Below, piece after piece: positions 14,678 through 27,211 of a stretch of DNA of 64,000 bases. Made by a program: the position numbers and the translations under genes. The notes under the pieces are model-generated. The model saw nothing but the letters and a program-made list of their open reading frames with translations, was not told the DNA's origin and did not search any database. Within the stretch, counting starts at the first letter, position 1. Each line of letters starts with the position of its first letter. Location of the stretch: contig JAPYMA010000348.1 of the NCBI GenBank assembly GCA_035041965.1, positions 28,434 to 92,433 on the forward strand, read 5' to 3'. The DNA comes from Anisakis pegreffii (lineage: Eukaryota > Nematoda > Chromadorea > Rhabditida > Anisakidae).

Positions 14678-16179
14678 TGAGTTAATTTTTCTATTCTTCC
14701 ACTAGAGTTGACTTTATCCTGTACGTTTAATCGATCATACACCATTTATCCTTATTATTTCAACAAATCATAATCTCACATCAGAACACATCGAGATCAA
14801 CAACAGTTTACGTTAACATACGCATAAAAACTCATTCGATAGTTGTCAAAGTAGGCAGAAGTGGTATTGCACTGAATCGTCCCACCATCTCTAGGAAGTT
14901 TTTGAAAAATGTGAAAAATTCAACTCTCTCTTGTCTTAGAATTTGGCAACGATCGGATGAATCTGAAAAGTGGTTTAGACTGGACACTCTATGATCCAAT
15001 CAACGCATATGTATGTTTGGGTGGCACAATAATCGGTCTCCAAACATACTGAATGATTCGTATGCGGGAATAAGCTGGAAAGCATGACATGAGCCTAGCA
15101 CAACAGACCCACTAACATCGTCAAAAACAACAAAATTTATTCAGCACGAGTCTGGCAACATCCGAAACCCTCATGCTGTTAAGTTTCCGTAATTAACGGA
15201 AAGTTGCAAATTGCCATGCTGTACGGGGGTCTTGTGTATGCGCCAAAATCGACTAGTCTCAAGTTGCTGCGAACAATGTCAGCACGCTATGTATACACTG
15301 TTCGAAAGGGTGTCATGGACGTCATTTGTGAACAAGTCAAAGAGTTGCAAACATCCTCACAAATGAAGCGCGATTGTGACAATGAATACTGGTCCGAAAA
15401 AGTTTTTCGATTTTTAAGAGACGATTTCAAGAAAAATGACACAAATAACTGCGAAGATTTGTAGAGAACAAAAAAACTATCAGAATCCATTTTCAGCTCG
15501 AATATTTCGCAGCATTTGTATCAGAAGTCATCCATCCTTCCAAAAGATCTAAGATCCTCAAAAATGACAATTAAAACATTCATCTTGCAAAAAATTTTGT
15601 GTGCATTAATTGTCTATGCGAATCGACAGTTGTATCACAGTGCTAATCGTTACTCATAATAAATAATATGATCAATGTAGTCATAGAATGAGCCATCGAG
15701 CCGACGGATCCCGTTACTGGTGCAATCGCATGCGTGATATTAGTCTAATTCGGGATAGAGGAACGTCTTGTTGCACAAAGTCAGCCCGAAACGTATCCCT
15801 GCAAAGGCTACGACCAGTTGTTGCTTAGTACACGAATACGAACTTATTCGAATTGCGCGAACCCGCCTCGATATGCCTTACTCCATAAGCGCACAGTATC
15901 ATCCTTCAACTTCAATCGCTAAACCTTTAAGATGGTTTTAAATCCATCTTTGTATTGAAGCAACAAATGTCCTCGCTTCCATACTCCAGAAGCGTGATAC
16001 TTTTAAAATTCTCACAACTTTACTAAGGCTCATTATTTGGAAGAAATGCAAGAGATTGAAGGAAAACGAATACGTAATGTAGAGTAATGGAAATAAGACA
16101 ATCAGTCAAGAGACTATCTCAGATCAAGTTAAATATCATTCTTTTGTTAACGAGATGAAGCCAGTGGAATAAGGCCAAT
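14678..16179. other. Gene-poor stretch upstream of the ORP gene
   Basis: It should contain the ORP promoter. An 86-codon ORF at 15204-15464 (+) has no recognisable family. Nothing else is supported. Confidence 0.4.
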
Positions 16180-16500
16180 GGTGGAGTCAGTAATCGATTT
16201 TCGAATACATTTAGGGATGGAGCGTTTATGACATGTTCTGGTAAACAGTTCCATTCTTTTAACCCTCTCTTGGAAAAAAATATTTGGATTTGTTCAACTC
16301 ACATCTGTGAATGATTAATTTATATTCATTGCGAGAATGGATCAGAACAAGATTACTTGAAAGTGTGAAACATTCATGAATGGGGAAATCAATATAGTTA
16401 TATACAAAATTATATACCATACAAAAGTCAGTGGAGAGTATGCGTAACTTAAGGGTTTTCAGTTTTAAAAGTGTCAATCTTTCTGCGTACTTAAGGAGTT
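16180..16500 (-). pseudogene. Decayed reverse transcriptase C-terminal fragment of a LINE element
   Basis: The minus strand encodes the typical tail after the reverse transcriptase palm of CR1/jockey-like elements. There is a YAERLTLL-K-LKLR block, then a KYFF-ERV block, then (after a one-base frameshift near 16262) WNCLPEHVINAPSLNVFENRL. This matches the usual FFSxRV..WNxLPxxVxxAxSxxxFxxxL pattern. No intact upstream palm is seen, so it is a 5'-truncated dead copy. It could belong to the same family as the fragment at 1345-1690, which lacks this region. Confidence 0.75.
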
Positions 16501-17704
16501 GTGGGGAATACGATCTCCTGACATGAGTATTATAATGAGATTGATTCTAATCTCAGATCCTGTTAGAATCACAACAAGCATTCTGTCGTAGATGAAAAGT
16601 GGCGAGTTAGCGGAAGTTTGAAAAAAGTAGCCTGTGAAAAGTTAACGAAAGGAAATAGCGCTAGTTAACGCTATTTTATGCGGCCAAAAATTATGGCAAA
16701 GGAAGTTGTCGGTACTAATGAAACTGCTTTTTTTTTTCAAATATTTGGCGAATGAAATGCAGCAAGATATTGTTTCCATTAAATTTTTGCCCATTGTTAT
16801 TCGTCGCTATGTATCGTACGATAAAACGACGAACCGAAGAACTGTTTCGTATTGATTGCGTGACAGCAAATACAAATGTCCAGTAATTTGCATATTAAAC
16901 TTACAACAAAACTTTATACAAGAAATATGTTTCGTCAATAAATTATTCTCAATGTCATAGTCGCTCGCTCGCTCATTATATTACATCTATCACTTCAAGC
17001 GAAAAACTTTCATTAAGGACAATCAATGGCTCTCAACCTTCACCCCCCCGTCGCACGGTCTCCTCTCTCCCCCCACCCCTTAGAAGATTTTAAGGTATCC
17101 CGGCATCCTCTACAACAATAGTTAAAATGTCCTCGCACCCCTCACGGCATTCACTACAGTGAGTGTCCGTAGTGCAAATAAGTGTATATCATTAGAGTAC
17201 GTTCCAACCTTTAGAAAACGTATACGTTAAAGCCCATCCTGGTTTACTTTATACACACATATGTATGCGTTGAAATCCGCCCTCGTCTACCTTAATGCAT
17301 AGAAAATAAAATCTTAGCTCGCAAGCTTTGGAATACCATCTCGCGTACCTTGGGTTAAGAAACCACGATTACCATAAAGACAAGTTGCCATGAAGTCAAA
17401 TTACCACAAAGATAGATTACCATAGGGATTACCATAAAGACAAATTTATGGCCAAAAGGGTGCAGCAGCAAATGGTCTATGGAATACCAGAAAGGTCAGC
17501 GTTCTGTTTTCAACACCGTCACCAAGATGGAGCATTGAAATGTTTTTGTTGAGTTTTCAACGACCTATTCAAGCGCTTGAGCACTTGAGCAAAATTTGAG
17601 CATAAGTAGCGAGCAACTGAAATTACAGTTTTTTCGTGAATATTATGCATGATCTGCTACAAAATTTCTGCTTGTATTGTTAGCAGTCTACTTTTTCGAA
17701 AAGT
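16501..17704. other. Intergenic, short repeats
   Basis: No exon seen. It contains a C-rich patch at about 17041-17080 and a duplicated 16-mer ATTACCATAAAGACAA (17368-17383 and 17429-17444) with related pieces between them. Confidence 0.4.
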
Positions 17705-17902
17705 GTGAATCATAAGTGTGGCTGGCGTTCTGCGTTATTCATATTCTCTGAATACATTCCTTCCCAACTAGCCACACGGAGACCACCGATTTCGGTGACT
17801 TATGCTGCTGCTATTGCTTTCGAACAAGTATTCTCACATGGCGGCAGTATTGTGAGAATCGTCACTCGAACGGAGCTTTCTGTACAGAAAACCTATTCAT
17901 GA
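17705..17902 (+). pseudogene. Possible hAT transposase C-terminal relic
   Basis: The open frame contains ISVTYAAAIAFEQVFSHGGS. This resembles the hAT C-terminal dimerisation region (consensus roughly P.TSA.SER.FS.AG.I...R.RL), with the usual S-E-R-V-F changed to F-E-Q-V-F. No upstream catalytic domain or terminal inverted repeats were found nearby, so this is at most a small decayed fragment. A chance match is possible. Confidence 0.35.
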
Positions 17903-20279
17903 GAATTAGGATCGTATCCACTGTTCTGATCGAACAGCGGCAAATTAGTGATAATAGGCTAGAGATATGAGCTAGCTGTGTCGGTCGATCATCTTGAATT
18001 GGTTTTTATTGAGACGAATCAAAGATGCAATAAAAATCAAACTGTAACGTTTTGATTGAATTGTTGATCTGTAAACAAATTTATAGCGTATAAAAGCTAA
18101 TATTGCGGCGAGCGAAACATTTTTGTTAGACTAAAAGCTTCATTAAAAACTACTTCAGCAACAATAAATTGAGCAAACGTTCATCCATTCTATAAAACTA
18201 CTTTCAGAATCACCCACAGCAGCTCTCACTCTGATGGCCACCGAAGAGACACCCTATCAGTTTCACAAAGTTTGCTTCTGGAGTAAATGACAGAGTTTTT
18301 TGCTGTAAGCTCAGTCTTATTAGTATAAGCAGTCTTAGTGGTCATCCTTTCAATTGAGCCCCTCAAGAGGATTGTAGTTAGGTCGGTCGGTAAGCAGGCC
18401 GCATGTGAAGGGTAAAATAGTTTTTTTTTTCGACTGTCCCACTCCTGAATGTCTCTGGCTGTGTGGGCTAGCAATGAATTCTATCGGAACATGTGCCTTC
18501 TTTGTGCAGCTATTTCTTCAATCCACTGGCTTTATTTTGGTGGTCAGAATTTATCGGTGAACTCTTATTTCGAAGTGCTCTTCAAAAATATGAAAGGATC
18601 ACGAGATATAACAATTTTCTCACTGCTGACCATGTTTAATTCTCACATATACGCAGCAAATCACGTTCGTTGTTTTGTCTGTCGCATAAATGATCTTTGC
18701 AGCAAGTTTTCTGCTCAGAAAAACCTTACAGTAGCTTAAGTTCGACTTTTTAGTGGCTTAAGGTTCAGATTTTGAATTTTCATTATTTACACAGAGCTGA
18801 TTTTGGATGGGGGTTATTTAGGGACATTTTAGTCACGTCTAGTTCTTCATTAAATCTCGTTAATTTCTCGGTGAGGAGACAAGACAAGAAACGATCCAAG
18901 TGCTCTGAGACGAACATGAGAAATGTTTGTCACTACTGTGCATTTCTCGCCGATGCTTACCGTGTAGTAGATTGGTGATTGATCCTGAATGTACGATGAA
19001 ATTGCTCAACTTTATGAATCACATTCAAAAATACCTCTGCAATTTAATATTATCCGTCAATAACATATATGTTCGTCTCAAAAACGAAATCTCTCTATAC
19101 GATGGTAGTATGGAATAATGGGACTGTCAGGCGTTGCTGGGCTTACGTGTGGCTTGACTAGGTGAGCAACGCTTTGATCTAGTTTTTGTGACACTCTTCC
19201 ATTATTGCTTCTTTTGTCATGTCTTATCAAAAGTGATGAGTTTTGTGACTGAAAAATCTTTTACCCTTTTTGTACGTAGATTATTTTGTTCAGTTCATCC
19301 ATGAGAGGATTAGTAGATAATGTGAACAAGACGAACAAAAAAATGCTGCTTAAAAGAAGAATTAAATGCAATGAAAATTCATAATTGAATAATAAATATT
19401 TGTTTGAGTGTTTTGTGAAATAAATGAATCAATCGAATTTGTGCCATTGGGAAACGAAAGGAATAAAAGATATAGGATGATGATCAGCTTTGAAGAGATG
19501 AATGTGAGATGTGAACGAAGATAATTAAAGAAACGGTGAACGTCACAATGCATGTCATGTTCTGTGTTCGTTTGTTTCGCATGCACCATTAGATTCATTT
19601 CTGAATTTTAATGCATGACGAGAAGACAAAACGATTACATCAAATATCTATCCTTTTAACTGATTTATTCATTCATTTGCTTTCGACTGATTCCTTTGAT
19701 TCGATTCAGATCTTGATTCTTAATTATTGAAAAATATACAAACAAATTATGTATTATCGCTTATTTTTGATATCACATCGGTGGCATTTCAATATTTATT
19801 TCATAACTTTTGTGGTGGTGATTAGTTGTGATTTATGCCAAAAATGAACACTCAAAATTAGTGATAATAATAGACAAACACCTCTCCATCTTTTCAATAT
19901 TGAATATCCATCCTCAAATAGTACTCGTAACGATCTTAGATATGTAATGTAGGTGGATTACTAATGGTATTGAGAGACTGCGAGCGTGTACGATTAATGA
20001 TATATCTCGTTTGGTTGTTCCATATTATTATTAGAGGCGCATTGAATTAAAGAAAGACAATGTACTACATTGATTTGAATAACAAAAACTAGAACACATC
20101 TTCGATGACAACACTCCCTTTCCGTGATCGAACAGGATTGATTATACAGATGCGAACTTATTCATCGTTTGGTTATTTTGTGCAGATAAGCTTTTCGAGT
20201 TATAACGAACTAATTAATACCTGTTATTGATAATAACGGTATATGGTGCTGTGCCCGCCCATAATTCAATGAAATTTTA
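17903..20279. other. Gene-poor stretch
   Basis: Several ORFs of 60-100 codons (for example 18226-18474 minus and 18449-18739 plus) show no recognisable domains or convincing splice context. No feature is supported. Confidence 0.4.
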
Positions 20280-20605
20280 GACGTAGTTCGTTGCCCTACG
20301 CCCCTCCCAATCAACCAATCGACCAACCCATCATACCGGCCTTCCCGAAGGCGATAGAAGTTGTGTGTCACCTGGGGCGAGGCAAGTTCTTACGTTGGTC
20401 ACCACGTTGTGTGCCATTAGATCATACAACTACCAATAACTGTCTTTATTCAGTGACGTCATTCTTTCAATTCACACCCACTGTCCAGCAGCAGTACGGC
20501 AGCAAGGGCAGCCGCACTAACAAATAGGGGCGAGTGGCCTCAGGCGGAGCCACTCGATAACAAAGCACGGAACGTAACGGAAACGACGAACGCTGGTAGT
20601 GTGCG
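20280..20605 (+). promoter_or_regulatory. Promoter-like GC-richer block upstream of the AP-2 gene
   Basis: This block is richer in C+G and CpG than its surroundings. It carries a CCCCTCCC box (20300-20307), CCAAT-like boxes at about 20308-20316, and a perfect 8-bp CRE palindrome TGACGTCA at 20454-20461. Just downstream, ATGAAT followed by GTGAGT (20606-20616) could be a tiny start exon with a strong donor, phase-compatible with the first recognised AP-2 exon at 22070. The promoter role and that link are inferences. Confidence 0.35.
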
Positions 20606-22069
20606 ATGAATGTGAGTGAGTTAGTAGTTAGCACTCTTCGTCATTCTCATATAAAATACTCATTCGTTGTTTCATTAGCATGCTGCGCTCTGATAATTTT
20701 TTCTTGTTCAGACATGCTTATGTGTTTATCTCTTAAAGGTAGAGTTTAGGTGAACAAATCGAATCCGACTAAAATAAAGGTAAACCGACGTTTCAAAAAT
20801 AGACTACTCAGGTGAAGTACACTCTAGTGAAGCGAAGTCTATTGCTGAATGATTTGGATAGCGCTTGTTTGTTGTCAGTGTTCTTGATCAAATCACTACA
20901 ATTAAGACTTCATTTACCAAGGATATTTATTTATCCGTTCTCTGCTTGATTAGTTTCTATATCCATCCATCCATCATCGTGTGTGGTCGACTGATCAGCC
21001 TTATGCTTATTGGTTTCTTGTATAATTATGCGAAATGTTGGAGGCTTTCATGTTGTTGATATATTTTGTTTTGTATTTTTAAGAACAACTCGAGTGGTGA
21101 TTGACAATCAAAATTTCGAACTTCAACGAAATCAATCCAATAGAGGAAAGCATATAAGGTTTTTTGTGTGAGACTTTTAGAGATGATGAACGAATTGCGA
21201 AAATAAATGATTGTTGTTTTCAACTGAAGAACCGAGCAAGTTGTAATTGTTTTTGTTTGCAATAATGTGAAAGTTGATCGTGATTCGAAATGTGTCAATT
21301 GTACATATATAGAGAGTTTGGTAGTGGAATTGATGATGTGAGATGTATAAGAAGAGTGAGCATAAATTAGTTGATTAATTAGTTCTACTAGGAGGACAAA
21401 ATTTGCGATTGTGAATGGACGGAATGAATCGTTTGTTGACGATGTAATTGAATTTAATTAAATGATTTCGTGAAGAGAAGACAAACAAAACGGAGTACAA
21501 TACAGGCAATTTGATAGATGCAGAAGTGTAGCTGCTGCTGCCTGCATATGAATGGAATGTTTATCTGTGTGCATCAATCACTACTACTCAGCAATAAATA
21601 GACGAGTGCAATTGAATTTGTTGAATTCATTCAACGACGTGTTACAACACCTCTTCTATCTATCTATCAAAATTCGTCCAGTTTCGTCATCGATAATGCT
21701 CACTCTGATCACACTTGCGAACGCAACCCTACGAGACACTAGTAGTTTCATCATCATAAGTTGAAAAGAAATTTGTAGGTAATTAGTTGCATTCATTTGT
21801 TCTGAAAAAAAAATAATTTCTGAAAATTATCCTCAAATTTTCAATAGAACTCTTAGACTGCACGGTCTTGATGTTTCTTGCAAGTGCAGTGGCAGTGTAC
21901 CAAACGCAAGAATACTTGCACTTCGAAGAAATCGAGAAAGAAGACAGAGCACAGTGCAGAGTATAACCACGAAATGCATCTGATAAATGAAACACACCTT
22001 AATTATCTTGAGATGATCATAGTAAAGTTCGAATGTTATATTTCAAACGAACAATGGTCGTATCTTCAG
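20606..22069. other. Stretch between promoter-like block and first recognised AP-2 exon
   Basis: No conserved exon found. It is probably intron or 5' region of the AP-2 gene. ORFs here (21026-21298 minus, 21552-21764 plus) show no family features. Confidence 0.35.
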
Positions 22070-25000
22070 AATGTGCAATTGGGTGGTTTGACCTCACATC
22101 CTCAAGCGAATATAGCTGCGACATCACCTCAAGCCACCGCGCAACTCCAACCACAACCACAACATCCACACATCGGATTCCCGTCTTCTGCTTATGCGTT
22201 CTCTTACAACACTGATCCATATCTTAACGCTCAACAGGTCTCAATTTTTTTCATAGCGAATGTAACCTTATTATCCAGAATGAATGGTGGTCGTACGATA
22301 TCATTCGCATATCATTTTGTCACGGTTCATTCTTTGTTCTAGCAGTGATTAGATATTTATTTCATTGACTTTTGATATGCATATACATTTAACATTTAGT
22401 ATAGACCGCACCGTACAAAAACTACATTTCGACGACAACTCTCTGCGTTTATTTTATTTGCACTTATCTGTAATAGAAGTTTAAGTTTTGTTAAAATAAT
22501 TAAAATGTTTTTTGATAGAACAGTGTAAACTGTGTTTCCTTCTCTGGGTTAAAGTGTTTTCAATTCAAATTCAACATTGAGAATATTGACACTGTAAGTT
22601 ATCATGGATTACAGCTACAGCAATATGGTATATCGAGTGCGCCAAATGTACACTTTCGTGATCATCAGCCCACTGAGATTACTCGAATTTCGCATTATCC
22701 TCAGCAACCGGTAGGTTTCAATCGCCTTCATTTTCCTTTTCAAGAACTTAGCAGTAATATTTTGACATATGTATATTAGGGTGTCAAATTTTTTCGCATT
22801 TCGAGATTTCTAACATCACATCTGAGAGGAATATGGTTTCTAGTCTAGAGACGACAAATATGAAATTAAGATTCAAAAAAATAGTTTGAAAGTAGATGAG
22901 TCGACTTGTTTATCGTCTGAGGCGCCATGGATCACGATTTTCAGATTTCGAAATTCTCAAAAAGATGGTGAAATCAACCTATATGGAAGTTTGCTTCAAT
23001 AAGATTAGTGTGAAAGGTCGCTGGGTTAATTGGTTTTTTTTTGTTGCTTAGAACGCCTAAGTGGCTATGTGTAGATGGCGTGACCTACCAAGGTAATTTT
23101 GTTCGGTGAACTTTCATATGAACTGTTTATAGTCAAAAAGATACGATTTTGATGGATTAAACCAACGAAAGTTCAATAGTTGAAATTCGTGCACTATGGC
23201 ATCGAATACGAGAAAAAAATTGATTCAGTGACCGTTCAAGCTGATTGATGATTTTGAAGTGACATTTCACATTGGTTGTTTTAAGCGTATTTCTATGAGT
23301 TGGAACTTGCATTTTTCAGAGTTTCGTTTTTTTCCCAATCTAGATCTGAGCATAACTTACTCTCTGGTGATCCAGAATTTCAACATATACGGGGGGAGCC
23401 AAAAGGATCGCGCAAGAATGTTGAAACTTAGCATTTCATTAAGCTTATTCGTGTTGTAACTGGGCATCAATGTTTTTCAGTGAATGTCATAAATACGATA
23501 TTGTCACTTGTTGCTAGCATACTGTTTTGAACGTGCATATTCCCGTTGAAACGTAAAATGTCCATTTTAAATTATGCAGTTAAAGTCTATTTTAATTACG
23601 GAGTCAATTTTGAAATTAAACAAATTCAGTTGGAGGACAACATATATCACATGTGCTTCCGAAATGGTTGTTTGAGAAAGACTGAAATAGCCTTCGAATA
23701 AAATTTCCTCTATCCAGCCCATCCTTATCAGCAGATCACAATAGTAAAGTCATCTATGTACGATTGCCATCGTAGGACGAGATGTTATGCTGTTCTCGAT
23801 GCTAGAAATGTTGGGATTGCCCAAAGGCGGTAGAGTGGATGGCTTTGTTCAACTTCAGATTTTTGCAAAGAATTGATTGCGCTAGGACTTCGGAATTATG
23901 AACACGGTGCGCTACGTCACTACAGTGGTTTTCTTTTGAGCGGTGATGATGAGTTTCGAACTAATCGAAATTGATGCTTATCTGCATCCCTGTTGAGTAA
24001 TTGCGATCCACTTATAAACTTTAGTCTACTAGACGTCGATGGTTGGATTTTTTATTTGCTCGAAATTCGAGAGGATGAATTCTCAGTGCGCTTTATTTCG
24101 CTATCAATATTTGTGCTCACAGAATACATTTTAGTTGCAATATTTTGTGATGCACTGACGCATGATTAGTTTTTTTTTTCATATGACTGATTGAATACAG
24201 ACTCAGATCAGGTAATTAATGTTGATTTAGATAACGAGCAGTCGGGAATATGTTATGATCGCCGGTCGGCCTCAACAAGTTTTCGTTCAGCATTTGAATC
24301 AACAACCCCTTCAACACCACCATCAAACCATCATACCCAATCAACAACTTCTCATTTCTGAATCTATTAGTGATGGCGTATCTATTTTTCATGTTCTTTT
24401 CACTTATCTTTATTTCTGTTGATTTCTTTCCTCAAATTAGAACTATTCAAGCATCCATCCCATCCAATCAGTAAGTATGTCCATTTGAATGATGATTCGA
24501 TCGGTAGTTCATCAAAATTATGGGTTGTCGTTTCATCAATTTATGCTGCTTCTTTTGAGTGAATGATTAATTCAGTTGCTCTAATGCCTGTTTCCAGAGG
24601 TGAACACAGCTGTTGTCAATTTTTTGATGATTGTGTTAACTTTGAACAAGTGGATTAAGGCATTCCCCTTTTTCGCAGTTCATTAATTTGTCAGAATTTT
24701 TGAAATAGAAAATGGAAATGATGCATTCATCGAGCATGCGAACATTCACATATTGTTATTACTATAAAAGTAAAGATTGGCTTATTTCTAGTACTAAAAA
24801 ATATTGGAAAGCAATAAATATGTTGAGTTGATATGTGCTGATAGAACTCGAACTGAGTGTAGGTGAAGTCAGTTTATGGCCACATTTGCCTTTGTATGCG
24901 GAATTTTTGTGCAATGTAATTATACGTTTGAACGATTGGAAAGTTTCCCATCGAAGTATGGAACAGTGAATTGAGACCGAGAAAGGCAAAACGTTTTAAG

Positions 25001-26034
25001 AAAGAAGAGCTTAAATGGAATCTTTGAGTATGCAGGGTATGTCAAAGGAATCAGGAAAGTATCTCAAAGAATTTGAGTAAATAAATACTTCAGGAAACAA
25101 AAGTGTAAATTGGTTGTTGTTTCATAATTTGTAGAACTTCTTGCATCATTTGTGAGAGAACATGAGACGAACCGCTTTTGAAGTAAGCATGGAAAGCATA
25201 CACATTTTTTGTAATAGGCAAGGTATTCTGAATATACCTTTCTAATAAGACCCGAGCTTATGAGTAGATTGAAGATGGTGACCTCAAATCAAAGAAGCTC
25301 TTACAGCATATAGGGATTTGTGAGTTGCACTAGAATTATTATGTACCCTAGCGTTTTTGCTTGGTCAAGTGTGGCTTGACGAGATTCGTTGCGAGTGTAT
25401 ATTAATCTTGTTCGGAATTCTCATTCTTTTCCGCGATGTTCTCATTTCCTCATCGATAGCTCAGAAAATTTTCATTATTTTCCAACCAATTTACGACATT
25501 TCCTTGTTCTTTCACTAAATTTTAACCTTTATTACACTCACTCTTCTCAAATGATTTTTTCCAATAGTGAAAAGATTCTAAAGCAACAACCTGCAATATT
25601 ATGCATGGTCGCTACTGTTTGCTATTTAGTAACCGTATACTGTGAGATGGATGCTGTCGTGCAATTTCTATCTAAATAAATTGTAAGAAAAAAAACGGAA
25701 CTGACGTTTTCCTTTGGTGTTCAGTGATTTCCATCACTTTTAAGCGATAGTTAGCATCCATTGACATGTGAGTGAAAATCATTTCATTTGATGCATATTT
25801 TTTGGTCTATTTAGGTGATATTGTTCGTTTTTTTCGTATAGAATATGATCTGAATCTGTCCCTCTCTTTTTTCTCGTAAGTTTGTTTCTCATAAACAACA
25901 GCATTTGATTAAGATGCATCGTTTACTTCATACGTTTCAGGAATTGAGTATTCCTTCATCTGAGCAGTCGAATGTTGGTGAGCAATGTGGAGTTATAAGA
26001 AAAGGTTTTTTCATTAAGCATGTTTGCTTTATCG

Positions 26035-26105
<71 letters not shown>

Positions 26106-27211
26106 TTTCATTTGATGCATATTTTTTATTTTAGATGGTTTGTCAAATTGAATTGGAAATATGATTTTTTCAGCGATAAGTTCTCGCCAGAAAACGTCAA
26201 TAAATGCCTCGTCATGTTCACTGAATAACCAGCTGGTACATCAGAACCAGACTCCGCACACTGTCAACTTTCTCGAAGTATTTTGCTCGGTTCCCGGTTG
26301 GTGTTTCGTTCTCGGTTCATGTCTTTATTCTCATCACTATTATCAATCATTTCTTTCCTCACCGATTGACATGCAACTGCGATCTATGCTCCTAGCTTTT
26401 AGGTCGACTGAGTCTGTTGAGTAGTGCAGCAAAATACAAAGTAACCGTTGGTGAAATCAATAGACGCTTATCACCACCGGAATGCTTGAATGCATCAGTT
26501 CTTGGCGGTATTCTTCGAAGGTTTTTGCATTTTTATTTTTTCACTTCTGATTGATCATCATAATTTTGAACAGCATATATGGGAATGTAAATTTAAGAGC
26601 AAAATCAAAAGATGGTGGAAAATCGTTGAGGGATCAACTGAAACGAGTTGGTTTGCAGCTGCCGGCTGGTAGGCGGAAGGCAACAAATGTAAATTCGTTA
26701 ACTGCGCTCGTCGAATGTAAGTAAGAGTTGACTGAATTGACTGCATGACGAATACCACATATAATAAGTACTGAAGAAGTGATTGAACTTTAGTCGAAGC
26801 GATGCATCTAGCAAAGGATTTCAACGCGGTATGTGAGAATGAATTTCCCGCACGTGCAGTGGCCGAGTACTTGACTCGAACGAACTGTTCTATGGAAGCT
26901 GTTGAGATGCAACGTCGTAAGAATATGATTCTGGCTACAAAGGCGATGCTCAACGAACTCAAGGAACTGCTCAGTAATGATCGCAGTCCGCTGTGCTCCT
27001 CAAGACCACCTCCTGTACTCGAACCATCCATTCAGAGTCGACTCACGCACTTCTCAATGGTATTTCTCTATTCTCCCCTAGTGCTGCCTATCATCATAAT
27101 TCATCATTATTGCAGGTCACTCATGGCTTTGGATCACCGGCCGTTATGGCAGCCATTAATGCCATTATGAGTTGGTTGAACGAGTCCGTTAAACTTCTTG
27201 ATAGTAAATAA
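22070..27211 (+). CDS. TFAP2: AP-2 family transcription factor (5' end not resolved)
   Basis: AP-2 proteins bind GC-rich palindromes as dimers and control ectoderm and neuronal fate. Ten exons join in phase: 22070-22237, 22615-22710, 24231-24377, 24441-24470, 25941-26004, 26174-26296, 26403-26520, 26598-26716, 26794-27059 and 27116-27211. They give 408 residues from the first recognised exon. The N-terminal half is Q/P/H-rich with a TDPYLNAQQ segment like the DPYSLN transactivation region of animal AP-2. The DNA-binding half is strongly conserved: [57 protein letters not shown], the helix-span-helix [54 protein letters not shown] and HGFGSPAV. The 24441-24470 exon is only 10 codons. The 26005-26173 intron holds a long TA tract. 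The initiator ATG is not identified; a two-codon start exon at 20606 is one possibility. Confidence 0.93.
25778..25803 (+). repeat. 26-bp direct repeat, copy 1
   Basis: A 26-bp sequence (starting ATCATTTCATTTGATGCAT) is repeated exactly at 26102-26127, right after the TA tract. Both copies lie in consecutive AP-2 introns. Confidence 0.8.
26036..26102 (+). repeat. (TA)n microsatellite in an AP-2 intron
   Basis: About 33 uninterrupted TA units occupy nearly half of a 169-bp intron between two AP-2 coding exons. Length polymorphism is likely. Confidence 0.97.
26102..26127 (+). repeat. 26-bp direct repeat, copy 2
   Basis: Exact copy of 25778-25803 adjoining the 3' end of the TA tract. Confidence 0.8.

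Noticed and set aside
15204..15464. 86-codon plus-strand ORF
   Set aside because: No family recognised, no splice or promoter context. Left unassigned.
18226..18739. Overlapping ORFs on both strands (82 and 96 codons)
   Set aside because: They share DNA in opposite directions and show no conserved motif. Likely chance or an old unrecognisable repeat.
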